Of a DNA stretch of 64,000 bases, positions 21,661 through 36,000 are shown one piece after another. Under the pieces are notes generated by a model. That model saw nothing but the letters and a program-made list of their open reading frames with translations. It had not been told where the DNA came from and did no database searches. The translations under genes were made by a program, and so were the position numbers. Position 1 is the stretch's first letter. Each line of letters opens with the position of its first letter. This DNA is from Pogona vitticeps (taxonomy: Eukaryota > Chordata > Lepidosauria > Squamata > Agamidae), in NCBI RefSeq assembly GCF_051106095.1, contig NC_135787.1, positions 159,844,001 through 159,908,000 of the forward strand, written 5' to 3'.

Positions 21661-22444
21661 TGACTTTGTAGATGGTGGCAGCGGCAGCAGAAAGGCTGGC
21701 AGGGGGCCATAGGGACTTGGCAAAGCAAGTCAGACAAACGGGTCCATGTTGCAAGCTGCATCAGAAAATCCCAAGTCAAGTCTGACTCAGCAGTGAGTCC
21801 TGATCCCTGAAATGAGAATGATTTTTGCTTGTCTCTTAAAGGTCTGTTTGAGAACCTGCTTGCAGCCAAATCTTCTTAAGCCACTTCACAATATGGCAAA
21901 TTCAAAGAAGAAGACTTGATTTGATTTGTTTTCACCAATCTCACATACACTGGAAATGAACAAAAAAAAAGGCAATCCTTCCCATACCCCAAATTAGACA
22001 CTCCTGGCAAGGGCCAGAAAGGTGTGATTAGGAATGCTTTGCTCCAACAAAGGCATCCGATCACTGGCTTTAGAAGCGAACCAGCTTATCTCCACAGCAG
22101 ACCAAACAGGCAGCTAAATGCCCATGTATTCACCCTCTTAGTTGCATGTTAAGGGTTTCTCTTCCCCTTCTTTTTAAAGAACAAATGAGAGCAAGGAAAA
22201 CTAATTGCTGCTTTTGATCTAGCAATTTATTCACAAAAAAGCATTTTTATGGTAGAAAAAGGAGATCTTGGTTAAGAAATGCAAAACATCTTTCCCTCTT
22301 TAGCTAGCTGGCATTCAGTTCTGTGGCTCTTTAAAAGACATAACACCTCATACTTATTTATATTGTCTGCTGAAAGTCTCTGTAACACAGTGGGTGAAAG
22401 GAGTGTGGCTTTTAAATGAAAAACCAGTTCAAAATCAGGTCAGT
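21661..22444. other. Spacer
   Basis: CAAGTCAAGTCTGACTCAGC near 21775 faces GTCTTTGGGTCTGAGTCAT near 21172, suggesting the 21,170-21,800 block is one non-autonomous DNA transposon. Nothing recognised from 21,900 to 22,444. Confidence 0.3.
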
Positions 22445-22454
22445 ACCAAGAACT

Positions 22455-22801
22455 GTGGTGCTGGAGGAGGCTCTTGAGAGTCCCCTGGACTGCAAGGAGA
22501 ACAAACCTATCAATTCTAAAGGAAATCAAACCTGAGTGCTCACTGGAAGGACAGATCCTGAAGCTGAGGCTCCAGTACTTTGGCCATCTCATGAGAAGAG
22601 AAGACTCCTTGGAAAAGACCTTGATGTTAGGAAAGTGTGACAGCAAGAGGAGAAGCGGACGACAGAGGATGAGATGGTTGGACAGTGTCTGTGAAGCTAC
22701 CAACATGAATTTGACACAACTCCGGGAGGCAGTGGCAGATAGGAGGGCCTGGCATGCTCTGGTCCATGGGGTCACAAAGAGTCGGACACGACTAAACGAC
22801 G
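22455..22801 (+). mobile_element. RTE/BovB LINE, short 5'-truncated copy
   Basis: Encodes the last part of BovB reverse transcriptase (RVPWTARRTNLSILKEIKPE, HLMRREDSLEKTLMLGK, RMRWLDSVCEATNMNLTQL) and the 3' end CACAAAGAGTCGGACACGAC. Flanked by ACCAAGAACT at 22445-22454 and 22802-22811. Opposite in orientation to the 5183 copy and apparently younger, with an unbroken ORF through the fragment. Confidence 0.92.
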
Positions 22802-22811
22802 ACCAAGAACT

Positions 22812-25800
22812 TGAATCCAAACACTGGGTTCTTTTCTTCTTTCCAAAATAGATCCCACACAAATCACCACTTTGCACAACCACAGTGTGTATGAATGGCT
22901 GTTATCCCAGCTTCTTTGTAGTATGCATAACAGGGAGTTGCTGTGAATGTGACAACAGGCAGATACACAGGTGCACTCATGCATCCACATTTGATTTATA
23001 TTGTGTGCAAAACCACTGATGTTACAAATGGGGCTAGAGATTTTGAAAATCTTAATGCAAAGATTCTTAGCGCAAACGAGCATTACTGTGTGAAAAACAT
23101 TCTGATTCATTTTTCTGTGTTCTGCAAGGTGCAGTCATCATATAACCTTTATGGACTGTTTGGTTCAAACCAATGGGTAGGAAGGGGTTGTGATTCAAGG
23201 ACTGAATTGAGAAAGATCTGGAGATGCATGGGTTGCTGTTCCCCTGGGGGATGATAAGGCCCTTGCCACCTTGGCTTAGGTAGCAGAGTATCAATATGTT
23301 TGTGCAGGAGGGGCACCGGAAGGCTGAATCCATATAGTGATTGTGTATTTGCAATTGCATTTTTTTTATTTTAGGGCTTCAATGGCTGTACACTTGGATT
23401 TGTTTGCTTCATATAGTGGATCTCCTAACTCTGTCAAATATATGTGGGACTTTTTTTTATTTGGCTTCAAAGAGACAATTGTATTTTTCCTTGTTTCTTC
23501 GAGCAACACCTGCTCTGGAGCTGGTGAAAAGAACCTGGGATGTTCAAATAGTAGCATCTGGTTTTAGGCTGTGTATATATCACTGTTATTGTCACTTGTT
23601 CATTCTCTCTCTCTCTCAAAACATTTTTGTAAAGTTTGTATTCACAATAAAAAAAATCCAAATTTATTTCTGTATTGTTACCTTTACATCCTGCCTTTCC
23701 ACCAAGATACTCAAGGTAGTACAGATGTTACTTTCAGTCCATTTTTACCCTCACAACTACTTTTCATCTCTCTCCATTGTGAAAATTGCCCATTGTTCAT
23801 TTACTTCCATTTCTTTTTGTCCAGTGTGCAGACCTATGTATAAAAATGAATTAGAGGCGTTAACAAGGCAGAGTGGCACATCCACAGAAGGTTCACATTC
23901 AATTTGCCACTCCTCCATCATGATTAGAAGTGGGGAAAGAGAAAGGAAGACAAAGGAAAGTATGTTTTTTGCCTTAGAAGTGAACTTCCGCTGCCTCTCC
24001 TAGTATAAAGTCATTGCTGAAATCATCAAACTCCTGTGGTGGCAGCCGAAATAATTTTAGATCCAGGGCACAGGAAGAGTGGGGTCAGAGAGAACAGGCA
24101 GAAGGTGTAGAAAAGGAGGCTCCCTGCACTTCCTTTTAAAGAAAGAATCAAAGAGACGTGCCCGTTCACTCGGGGTATGATTAGATAGTCAAGTCATCCT
24201 AGGTGGGATTAGGCTAAACAGAGTCACTACACAAAGTGTAGTATGCCATGTAAAACGATCTTTGAATTCACACACAAGCACCTGGTAGTTTCAGGTGCTG
24301 TTTTCCTCCACATTTCATCTTCACAATAACCCTCTAACATAGGTATGAGGGTATACTTGGACCAAGGTCACCCAATGAGTCTCCCCAATTGCTGGGGAGA
24401 GATTTGAATTCAGCTCTACCAAGTCCCACTCCAACAATTTAACCACTACATCACATGGTTACTGAAAGGAAGGTAGTATATTGGCCAGGAGAAGGGTTAA
24501 GTGTTCTCCTTCACCCATTACTTCTGTATTACAGCTGTCCCCACCACATCCTGTTGCTTTGTGGCAGGGCTGAATCCTATTAGGCCTATGAAGTGGTCAT
24601 TAAAGTCATTTCACCCGAAGGCTTTGGTCTGAGATTAAAATCTGTTTCCCTGTTATGAGGTCTTCCATGTTCTTTTCCCACATGGTCCTGTTAACATTGT
24701 ACATTGTGTTTCCATTACAAGTTCTACTCAAGGAAGCATAAGAAAAGTCATACATACCTTTCTTTCCAGCTATTTTGTCCTGTAGAAGAAACAAAGTAAG
24801 ATGCTTAAGATTTCCACAATCTTCACTTGGTGATCAAATGATCAACTGATGACACAAGCTTGTGTTCGCGTTTGTATAGATAAGATGTGAGATGCAGAAT
24901 ACTTGAGACCACAGCTGGGGAAAGCACTGCATACAGGTTGTATTACTTCTGACTACGTGCAGGTCCCATCCTTCTTTCTGGTTTCTGTGTAAGGAAGGAA
25001 TAATGTTTAGAGCTTCCACTTGAAATCCAGGCACACGGCAGGTTATTTAAGTTCTTTTCAGGGTTAAGCTCAAAAATGTGTGAAGAGGTCAGCAGTGGTG
25101 CAGATGGTACCTTTACCTTCTACACTCTGATGCTGGTAGCAGAAGGTCTGAATATCATGAGAGTTTCTAGACATTTTCATTTAAATGCATTTGGCAGCCT
25201 TGGCATGATCCAGGAACCATGCCTTAACAGGAGGCTCAAAGGCTAGTTCAACTAAATGTGCAGCAGCTTCATTTCATCTTTAGCCCCAAATGCATGAAGG
25301 TCTCAGATTCCTTCATCTAGTATACGGACATTGAAAGTGAGGCTGACGTACACCAATACACTCCCACTCCCACCTTGACATATTAAATTTGAGCAAATTT
25401 CTTGGCCATTCAAAGACAGACATATCACTCTGTTGCCACAAATAGCATCTTTTCTAGCTGACAGTGTGAAGAGCTGAGTTACTGTTAGAGCATGTAAAGA
25501 AGGGTGATGGGTTTTTAAAACAAATTTTACTTTGTCATTATAGTTACATGTAGGGTTTTTTTTTTATAACAATGCTTTTTGCTTCATTTTTAAGCTGCCT
25601 TGAAGACAATGTTAAGTTAAAACAATTTGTTAAAGATGACCCAATAAATGACCAAGTATGGTTTGGCAATAATGGAAGGAAAGAACCCACCACATTTTAA
25701 ATGCTGTGTTGAAATACATAAAAATATTGTTTGTGAGAAACATTTTGTGGTTAAAATGCATAAGGGGTCTCCGTTTTGTAATCAAATTAGAATGTGGGCC

Positions 25801-25930
25801 GGTGGTAGAAGTAGGGACAGGCCTTTGGCTGGAAAGACAGAGCCACCTAACACAGAGAGCAGCAGGACGTGGAGCAGCAACAAACAGACCTTAAATCTGT
25901 AATTGGGCTGGCACTATGGCTGATACATCT
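22812..25930. other. Long spacer with small repeat fragments
   Basis: 23758-23830 is a CR1 fragment (CATTGTGAAAATTGCCCATTG). 24340-24465 resembles a MIR-type SINE core. I see no exon or RNA gene in the rest of this 3-kb stretch; its ORFs are short and resemble nothing known to me. Confidence 0.4.
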
Positions 25931-27066
25931 TAGAATCATAGAATCATAGAAAAGTGAAGTTGGAAGGGGCCAGCCAAGGCCATCAAGTCCACCCCCCTGC
26001 TCAATGCAGGAATACAATCAAAGCAGATCTGCCAGGTGGTTATCTAATTTTTTTTCTTGAATGCCTCTAGTGTTGGAGCACTCACCAACTCCCAAGGTAA
26101 CTGGTTCCACTATCGTACTGCTCTAACAGTTAGGAAATTATTCCTGGTATTCAGCTGAAATCTGGCTTCCTTTAACTTGAGCCCATTGTTGCATGTCCTG
26201 CACTCTGGGATGATTGAGAACAGGTCTTGCTCCTCCTCTGTATGACAGCCTTTCAAATATTTGAAAAGTGCTATCATATCACCCATCAGCCTTCTTTTCT
26301 CAAGGCTAAACATGCCCAATTCTTTCAGTCTTTCTTCATAAGGCTTGGTTTTCAGCCCCCTGATCATCCTTGTCGCCCTCTTTTGAACTTGTTCCAATTT
26401 GTTAGCATCCTTCTTGAAGTGTGGTGTCCAGAAATGGACACAAGACTCAAGGTGAGGCCTGACCAGTGCTGAATAGAGGGGGACTAGCACCTCGCAGGAT
26501 TTGGAAACTATACTTCTATTAATGCACCCTAAAATAGCACTTGCCTTTTTTGTAGCCACATCATACTGTTTGCTGATATTTAGCTTGTGATCTATGACAA
26601 TTCCAAGATTCTTCTTGCTTGTAGTTTTGCTGAGCCAGGTATCCTCCACCTTGTAGCTGTGCAATTGGTTTCTTTTTCTGAGGTGCAGTACTTTGCACTC
26701 ATCCCTGTTGAATTTCATTCTGTTACTTTCAGCCCAGTGCTCCAGCCTATCAAGGTCATTTTGAATTTTGTTTCTGTCTTCTAGAGTATTAGCTATTCCG
26801 TCCAATTTTGTATCATCTGCAAATTTGACAAGTATTCCCTGCACTTCCTCATCCAGATCATTAATAAAAATATTGAAGAGCATCGGACCCAGAACTGAGC
26901 CTTGGGGTACCCCACTAGTTACCTCCTCCCAGTTAGAAAAGGACCCATTAATCATCACCTTCTGAGTATGATTCTGTAGCCAATTGTGTATCCACCGGAC
27001 ACTTGATCGATCCAGCCCACTCCTAGTTAGCTTGCTAATCAGGATATCATGGGGCACTTTGTTGCA
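25931..27066 (-). mobile_element. CR1-type LINE, 5'-truncated, long open remnant
   Basis: The minus strand reads [78 protein letters not shown] and KRATRMIRGLK, the palm and thumb of a CR1-clade reverse transcriptase, open from about 27066 to 26110. The 3' end has the ATTCTATGATTCTA-type repeat (25931-25950). The sequence upstream of 27066 in the same frame is not CR1. Confidence 0.92.
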
Positions 27067-27714
27067 ACAGAATCTGTTCCTTCTTATTGTTAAGAATGAA
27101 AACACTCCAAAGCCTTCTGTCAAGGTCATGTGGCTGTTAAGAGTCATTGTGCTTGGGCTTTCTAAGTGAAAGTGCCAACATTCCTGGGTGTAGATCCTTC
27201 CATGATGAGTCTCTAGAGTGCCATGAGCTGTAGGTGGAGGGAGCTGTCTGTCCACTATGTGTCTGTGAGATGGAGGAGCTGACCCACAGCAGGGCGACTG
27301 GGCAGCCCTATCATGCCTACCCTTTCCCCAGTTCATACTGTACTGCCTGAAAGTCTCTGTCCCATAATGGTCAGTCCCATAATGGCAGAAGGTACTGTGG
27401 ACTACGTGGCCACTATTAAATTAATAAAAATAAAAATATTATTTTAAAATTAATTAAAAATTAAACCCCCAATAATGGTGAGATGCACACCCTTGCAAAT
27501 GAGAATACATGCTAAATTTTAGTTTTCTAAATTTCATGCTCTTGGAATTACCCCTCCTGTGACTGGCTATGAGCTGTCAGGGTTGGGTTGGGTGGGTGGT
27601 TACACAGCATCATAACTTCATGACCTATCCACTCAAAGTCCATACAACAACCATCCTTCCACAGTCTCTCTCACACAGTCAACCTTAATAATGTAATAGT
27701 ATTTATATACAGTT

Positions 27715-28038
27715 TAGGTAAAGGTTCCCCTTGACAATTTTTGTCCAGTTGTGTTCGACTCTAGAGGGCAGTGCTCATCCCCGTTTCCAAGCCATAGAGC
27801 CAGCGTTTTGTCTGAAGACGATCTTTCCGCGGTCACATGGCCAGTGCGACTTAGACACGGAACGCTGTTACCTTCCCACCAAGGTGGTCCCTATTTATCT
27901 ACTCGCATCTGCATGCGGGAGCTGGGACAAGCGATGGGCGCTCACTCTGTCATGTGGATTCGATCTTACGACTGCTTAGTCTTCTGACCCTGCAGCACAG
28001 GCTTCTGTGGTTTAGCCCGCAGCGCCACCACGTCCCCC
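27715..28038 (-). mobile_element. Squamate tRNA SINE (family A), minus strand
   Basis: Reverse copy: GGTAAAGGTTCCCCTTGACA tail, CAAGCCATAGAGCCAGCG, CCACCAAGGTGG, and CGCCACCACGTCCCCC head. Near full length. Confidence 0.88.
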
Positions 28039-28690
28039 ATATACAGTCTAGTATTGAATAAACTTTATATACGTATTTTGGAGGTCACTTTTGCATGTGG
28101 TTGCTATTGGTCAGAAGCTACCTGAAGCATGTGAGAACAAAGATTTACTATATTGAGCTGAATACAAGAATAAAGGGAAATAATATTCGAGAATGCAAGA
28201 GGGATTTATAAATATTATTAGAAATATCTCTATGAAAGAGCTAACAGAGTGGCTATACAGTGTTGTATATACAGTATACTGTACTTCGTGGTGATCTCAG
28301 CCTGTGCCTCCTACACATCTTAGTTGTTCTACTTTAAGGGTGAACAGTGGCTCCTTGTTGCACATCATAGTTGTTACAGAATTACACAACTACCCCAATT
28401 CAGTCTGGTTTTACACACTTGTCCAAAATCAGTGCATTTTTTCCTGTTTTACTTTAAAAACATATTATACTTTTCTAAAGCAAAGTAGTACTTATCTTCA
28501 GGCTGAACTGTTTAGCCTTAGACCAACAGATGCAGGCCATATTTTTGTCCTGCAGTAATAGTGTTTCTGTGGTTTACATCAGTTTAAAATGCAAAATTGA
28601 GTAGACAAAGGTTTTTTGTAAAGAGAGTTCGCCTTTATTTGCTCAAACGCAATAGGGATATGCAAATCATTGTAAATGACCCACCCCATG
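28039..28690. other. Spacer upstream of the C-type lectin gene
   Basis: AT-rich. Nothing recognised except a short palindromic TATACAGTATACTGTA near 28269-28284. Confidence 0.4.
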
Positions 28691-28766
28691 TATAAATCTG
28701 ATTCAGCAGCAAGCCACATGGGCAACATGGAGTGGAGAGGGGACACCATCTTGTCTTTTGCCTGAG
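28691..28766 (+). promoter_or_regulatory. Possible TATA box and leader exon of the C-type lectin gene
   Basis: TATAAAT at 28691-28697 is followed about 70 bp on by a donor-like CCTGAG|GTAAGA (28766/28767). A good acceptor (TGCTTTTCAG, ending 29089) stands one base before the ATG at 29091. A non-coding leader exon spliced to 29090 would explain both. This is inference. Confidence 0.35.
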
Positions 28767-29090
28767 GTAAGATTATTATGTCTGGCCCTGGATATAATGT
28801 TAGGTCCTGAGTACAATAAGATGTTTTTTCCTCATTTCTCTTTGCTTCCTCAATTCATCATGCAGACGTTGTTCATCATGTTAATTTTGCCCAAGGCAAA
28901 ATTATGTTCTACCAGAAATTCAAAAGAACATCATGGGTCCTTTGATCTTATTGGAGGATGGCAGCATCTCAAGAGATATATATTGGCCTCTTCCAGTTCC
29001 AGCTTTATTCAACAGAACGTTCAGCAAGAAGTTCTTCTCTAAGCCTGATACCCTTGCTTTATATCCTGGGACACTATGCTGCTTTTCAGC

Positions 29091-29151
29091 ATGAAGCATT
29101 GTCTCTGTCTTCTGATTTTGGCCATTGGGTCAGCATTGGCTTTTGTTAAAG
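29091..29151 (+). CDS. Exon 1: signal peptide (C-type lectin)
   Basis: Ends AAAG|GTATGT, phase 1. The second of two in-frame ATGs was chosen because a strong splice acceptor lies directly before it and the leader then has normal length. Confidence 0.8.
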
Positions 29152-32100
29152 GTATGTTGACAGGGCTGGATACCTGTTTCCTCTTATTTCTCTCTCTCCC
29201 CTGACCCCTCTCTCCACCATATTTAGGGACTGAGTGTTTCGACTTGCATCGTTTTGTCTTTGGCTCATATGATTGCCATATCGCTCCTTTGCGGCTGCAG
29301 CCTGGTATCTTCTGTTTACATTGAAGGTGATGCCTTCAGCGTTGCAGAGTGTGTTGGTCGAATGTTACTTCCTAATGGCTCAATTGAGTACTCTGGTACT
29401 TTGTAAACAGAACAAAGAAAGAGGTGGGGTCTGGTAAAGAAGACAGTGGGGATAATGGCAGAGAGGAGGGTGTGTGGTAGGTACTACAGAGAAAAATATA
29501 CCTAATTTGACCCTTTGCCATTTGCCACTAGCGATGCAACTTTCTGTGGAGATTCAACATTTCCTCTAAACAATGACAATGTTTTCAGCCAGTAGAAAGT
29601 GCCAGGCTGTGTCCTAGAAAACTCTCAGCGCAGGGCAACCTTTTGTATAAGTTGCCCCCTATGCCTTCTTTTCCATCAGCAGCTTGTAGATTACAATAGT
29701 ATAATTGGGAAACCCTCTTACCTGGAAGGATCCTCATTAACTTGTAGAATGTCTTAAAATAGCAGAGAGGAAAGAAGAGAGAGTTGTACACCTTTATACA
29801 TCCTTCAAAATTGAGCCAATAAGTATATCTTTTGAAAACATCAAGACATGTTTCACTTATGTGTTTGTGTAGCCCACAAGGAGAAGGCAGCCCCTCCAAA
29901 TCAAGAAATCATTCTACACTCACATCACAGTCTCCTTTTCCTTCTGCCAACTTTCTTCCAGCTTTCCAAAACTACCTGCACTGCATTAACTCCCAGGGCA
30001 TCCTGGAAATCCATCTAAGGAGACAAATGCCTTAAACCCAACTGAGAAAATACCTTGTTTGTTGTTTTCGTGTGTTGTCAGTCAGAAGAGAGATAGTTAA
30101 AGAGTGGTTTTACCAGTTACACTTCCACCATCAGTTTCCATGGCCAAGCAGCTATTTGAACCCTGTTCTCCAGAGCCCCAATCCATCATTCTATCCACTA
30201 CAATTATTAACTCTTTTAACTCTGTTTCCCCACTGGTCTCTTTATTTTATGCAGCGACATCTGATGGCTCATGTGCCAAGAAATGGACGGAAATAGGAGT
30301 GAGCTGTTACCGCTATTTCAGAACACCCATGACCTTTGAAAAAGCTGATGTAAGAAGCAATTTCCCATTGTAGTAGCACTGGGAGGGATAAACGGGTTCT
30401 GTCTGCCAGTACTGAAGGGAGAAGACCGTAACTATAGTGGTGGTTATAGCATCATTTCAAATGACATGCAAGGGCTTCATTTTATTTTGCCAGTGGTCTA
30501 GGTGGATGTATGACTTTGGTAGTGCAGGCTAGACACAGGAATAACTTGAACATAACTTATTCCTCGGGAAAGCCTGGGGAGTAGTCCAGGCCTACTGGGG
30601 GAAGCCCTCCCCTGGTAGGCCCAGTCTACCAGGCTTTCCCGTGCAGTAGACTGGGCCTACCAGGGGAAGCCCTCCCCTGGTAGGCCTGGTCCACCCTGGG
30701 AAAGCCTGCGGGAGCAGGGGACCTCAGAGAGGTCTGCCATGGCAGCGGGGAAGGCCTCCGGAGGTCCACTCGCCGGCGATCGAGCCTCCGAAGCACGATT
30801 GGCAGCGAGGGGGACCTCCGCAGGCCTTCCCCACTGCCATGGGAGGCCTCTCGGAGGTCCCCGCCACCGCCGATCGTGCTTTGGAGGCTTGGTTGGTGGC
30901 GGCGGGACCTCCGAGATATCTCCCATGACGGCGGAGAAGCTCTGGAAGGCATCCGGAGGCACGACCTAGGGCCTACGGACTGGAAGGGGGAGGCGGGGAA
31001 AGCGCCAAAACTGAATTTGCCACTTTCCCCGCCTCCCCCTTCCGGTCCATAGGTCGAATCTCCGGCTGCAAGTCGATTGGAAATCTTGCAGCCGGAGAAG
31101 TCTGCACGTCGAAAAGTACACATGGCGAGCTGTACATACGTCGAGGGTCCACTGTACATCCCCCCTCCCCCACTTAGCTGCAGTACATTTTGGCTTTAAC
31201 AGAAATAGATGAAAACAAATAAGACAAAATTAATGTTGCATTTAATTGGGACAGCGAAGTATATGATCAGTGACCACTGGAAAAGTCAGAAGCACACGTT
31301 GGTTCAGTCATAAGCAGGTTTTAGTTAATGAATAGCTCAAGAAAGTATGGGACAGTTTAACACAGTCCAGTCTTCATCTCTGTTCTTCCGCCCTTGACTA
31401 ATTTGCCCTTTGGAGCCGTGGAAGACCTGTGCAACAGAGGGGCTACAGGACTGGGACGAATGTGGGCTTACTGTGCTGGGCAAATGGACCTGTCCTTGCT
31501 TGTCTCCTGCTTGCATGCATTTCTCATAGCATGCCTAGACTTCCCATTCATCACACCTTGTCTTAGATACAGAGCTCTTTCATCACAGGACCACTTTGCA
31601 AACATAGAAATCGTGGCCCACTTTGACTGATACCTGGATAAACTTGTGGTTCTCGAATTGGGTAACCCAGATGTTCTTAGACTGCATCTTCCAGAAACCC
31701 TGGGCAGCAACGTTGGTGGTGAAGGCTTGTGGGAGTTGCAGTCCAAGAAGACCTGGGTTACCCAAATTTGGGAACCACTGATCTAGAAGAATTTTCTAAC
31801 AGTTGAGACTCATATCAGTCCATCCCCCTCAGGGTGTTGCAGGTAAGCCTTACTCAAAGGGGCTCAAAATGAAAAACTAAGCTGGGGCTGGGTTCTGACA
31901 TTAGCACAGCCAGTGACATCTGTGATTTGCTTTGTGTTCCCATGTAGTTAAAGTGCAAAACGTCCTTCAGTGCTCGTCTTGCCTCCATTCATTCTAAAGA
32001 ACAAGCCTGTAGCCTCGCCAAGTTTGCTGCTTCCCAGAAGCCGAATGCAAATATTTGGATAGGTCTCACTGATTTATCCATGGTAAGTAGCTGCAAACAC

Positions 32101-32970
32101 TTCGGTGCTGAACTTCTAAGGAGACATCTGAATTTCATCCTTCTGGCTGAAATCACTTGAGTGATTTAAAGATTTGAATTTGGTAGACCTTTGTGTCCCA
32201 GAAACCCGATATCCAAATGATGTCAGCATTTATACTCAGAAGGTCAGCCACAAAACAAAGGAAGCTAATTTGCAATCTACAGAAGACGTGAAAAGCTCCT
32301 TTTATAACAACTAGACATTTCAGAAGCAATTCCTTCTTTTTCTAATGATAAGCTATCTATAGTATACAATTGGGCCTTGAGAAGCACTATTTTAGTTTCT
32401 TAGTTCTGGGACCGAGTCCTTGTTAAAGTTTTTCCTATTGCCAGAATAATCCCCTCTCCTAGCTCTTGATACTTTTCTTCTTTCCCCTTCTCACATTATG
32501 GAGCCTTGCTTTTACTGATATAAGAATCCTGTATCTTGACCTTAGTATTCAGTAGATTTTAAGTGATATTTCAGCCAGGGTTCAGGAGTACTAACCCAAA
32601 AACAGAGAGTTGCAAAGCCATTATAAAGAGTACAAGTCCTCTGAGTGAAAGGGAAATGAATTTCACTTCCCAGTGTCCACAATCTTTGCCCTTCCTCCTG
32701 GGATGAAAAAGTCCCGTATTAAAATTAGGAGGACTGGTACCTGGAAAATGGGTACCAAGGTTCTCCATTGAATATGGAATGGGGACCATGTTGCACTATG
32801 ACTAAGGGAGACAGATGAATACATTTGCATGCCTACTCAGAAGTCAGTTTCTTTGGCCAGTATCTTTTGAAGCAGGGGCTGGATGTTCCACTCTGCTCAA
32901 ATTTTTCCATGTGACTTCTGGTGTTTTATTTCACCAGCTGGATATCACTGTTCCAGTGGAAGAGGCTTGT

Positions 32971-33021
<51 letters not shown>

Positions 33022-36000
33022 CAGTTCATGTTAACAGGATTCTATCCACTGAGTTTAAGGTTGGAAGAGTGCTGCTGTGTGTATGATTCACTCCATTCTG
33101 AGACATTTTCTCCAGCTGCTTCCAATGTCTTCATCTCCCTGTTAATGTTGCTGCTTGTCTTCTTCCAGAAATTTTACGTATTTCAATGGACTGATAGAAC
33201 CCGGTTCAACCTTGAGGCTTGGGAAAAAGGTCAGCCAGCTAAGAAACCCAAAGAACACTGTGCACAGCTGTTGAGCTCTAGTGGTAAGTGAACAAAGGTT
33301 TTTTTGGACAGATGGTAAGGAAACAGGAGTGAAATGTATGTGTCTTCTACAACACCTTCAGCTCAATTGTTTTTCCAGACATCCCAGCTCTAACAGTTTT
33401 TATGACCTGGAGTTCATTTTACGTAGATTTCGATTTTAGTCCATAGTAACTGAAATTGCCTAAATCACAATGGCAAATTGCAGCTGCTTAATAAGGTGCG
33501 GATAGTATGCTTGATTTCATGGCTGGTACGGGACCAGGCATGTTGTTAATTTGCTGCAATTTGGCAACATAATTTATGTAACTTCAGTTTTTCTAGAATA
33601 AAATCCCCATGCCTTTGGCATATTTGGATCTGGGCTGAACAGCTCCAAACTTTGGAGGCGGAATGTGATGGAATTGGGGTTAAGGATGACCAAACGAAAT
33701 AAATTCTCAGTTCTCAAAATCTGCAGACAATTGTCTTAGGTCCTCTCGTCATGTCACCTGGTCATCTTCTTTCTTACTTTTTATTTTGTACTAGAAAATA
33801 GTTGGGCCCTAAACCAAAAAAAAAATGTTCATGGCAAGAGATGGGAGATTCTCTGATATTAATATGTAGGATGGGATTTTCAAACTTAAAGGACTCCCAG
33901 TGCCATAATTTGGTGGGAGCCTCTGGGTCAAAGGATAGAAGCAGGAGCCCTGAAACGGACAAAAGGTAAAGCAGTCCCCTCACCTCCACACCTTCATTTC
34001 CACTCTACTTCTTCAAACTGTTTAAAGAGTGCCTTGCTACATTGAGGGAGTCATGAGGATCCTCTGTGGATTGTGAAGAAGCTTGGGTGGGTGGGGGGGA
34101 CTTGTTTCTATATAGGGTGCCTCCATAGGGAGTGTATGGAAGCTGCTTTGATTGGAACTCCTGTCTATCCTGCTATAGTTTGTGGATGTTAACCAGTTTT
34201 GCAGGTTCTAGTTGTGCTTCATGCAGCCCTCAGAACAGTTGAAACCTGAATGTCACCCATTCACACTGACCATTTGATATCACAGAAGATGAATGTGTGG
34301 ACTGCTTTCACTGCCAACCTCCGGGTAGACAGCAAAGGGAAGAGGAGCTGGCCAGAATCCTGTTGGGTTCCTGTAGTGTGAATTCAACATTATATAACTG
34401 ATCATTCCAGCTATTGCTGCACACTCAGAAATTCCCAGATCATGGACTCATTTGCAATCCCAAGGAAACTTTATGTAAAATTTCAGAGTAGCAATCATCT
34501 GGAGGGATCCACGGGAATTCTGCACATACCTTTTGCATTTCAGTTCCCAGTTCACCCCAGAATTGCATCCCCACCTACTCAACCACCCACTCAAAGATAT
34601 GCATCAATCAATCAATCAATTAATTAATTAATATGCCGCCTACACTACCCAAAGGTCTCTGGGCGGCTTACAACATTTAAAATACAATAAAAACTCAACA
34701 TTTAAAATACAATTAATATATATATATAAATTGCCATCGGACCCACAGCTAATATTATTTCAATTAAAAGCCTTCTGGAACAGGAAGGTTTTGACTTGGC
34801 ACCGAAATGTCATCAGTGTCGGCGCCAGACAAATTTCAGTCGGGAGGGCATTCCATAGTCTGGGGGCAGCTGCCAAAAAGGCCCTTTGTCTACAAGCCGT
34901 CCCTCTTACCTCCTTAAGGGACGGCTCTCTCAAAAGGGCCCCCTGGCTAGATCTTAACTGCTGGGTAGGTTCATATGGAAGGATCCAGAAAATCCGTTTC
35001 ATCCAGCAGCGCCTGGAGTTGCCCAGCCACAACCCGCTCAACACTTTGCCCAAATAAGGGAGGTTCGCTACTGGTCGGTAGTTAACCACCAGCCTTGGGT
35101 CCAGGTTAGGCTTTTCAAGGTGGTAGGGACCACTCCCTCTCTCAGGGAGGCGTTCACGGCCTCCTGGACCCAGGTGCGAACCCCCCTGGCTGATCTTCCA
35201 GTTAGCCAGGATGGGCAAGGGTCGAGCAGAGTGGTGGTAGAACAGACAGATCCAAGCACACTGTCCATATCCTAAGGTCTCAACAATTGAAACTCATTCA
35301 TTAATATTTGACCTAACCACGGCACACTGGACACATCCTCTGATTTTGCAATAACTGTGGAGTCCAACCCACTGTGAATCTGAGCGATTTCCCCCTCAAA
35401 ATGGATGGCAAACTCATCACAACGAGCTGATGAGCAGTCCGGGACCTCCACCGGATTTCCCGGTTGAAGAAGATCCCGGACCACCTGAAACAACTCTGCT
35501 GAACGACATTCTGAGGAAGCAATACGGCTGAGAAATATTGCCATTTTGCCAGCCGTATTGCCACGAAATTGGCCCGAGAATGGGCTCTAAGTCATGTTCG
35601 ATCGGACTCCCAGCAGGATTTCCTCCACCTGCGCTCCGGCCGTCTCCCCTCTCACTTCATCGCCCGCAGTTCAGAAGTATACCAGGGAGCTGTCTGGGCT
35701 CTGCGTGCAGGGAGAGAGCGCTTAGGCGCAATCATGTCAACTGCCCAGGTCATCTCCCTATTCCAAAGGGTGACCTGAGCTTCAACAGGAGCACCGACCG
35801 TGTCAGATGGATAATCCTCCAGAGCATTCAGGAATCCATCTGGATCCATTAGTCTTTGAGGGCAGATCATCATAATAGATCCTCCACCCTTGCAGAGGGG
35901 AGAAGAAGCTAATAAACTAAACTTGACCAGAAAGTGGTCTGACCATGACAATGGGGTCACGACCAGCCCCTCCACATCCAAAGCACCATCTTCCAGTCTC

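Noticed and set aside
23341-24003. 220-aa ORF
   Set aside because: Low-complexity, Cys/Phe/Leu-rich open frame in AT-rich spacer; overlaps a CR1 fragment and lacks any known motif.
26110-27336. 408-aa ORF as a possible host gene
   Set aside because: From about 27066 on it is CR1 reverse transcriptase; the N-terminal part is chance open sequence and unrelated.
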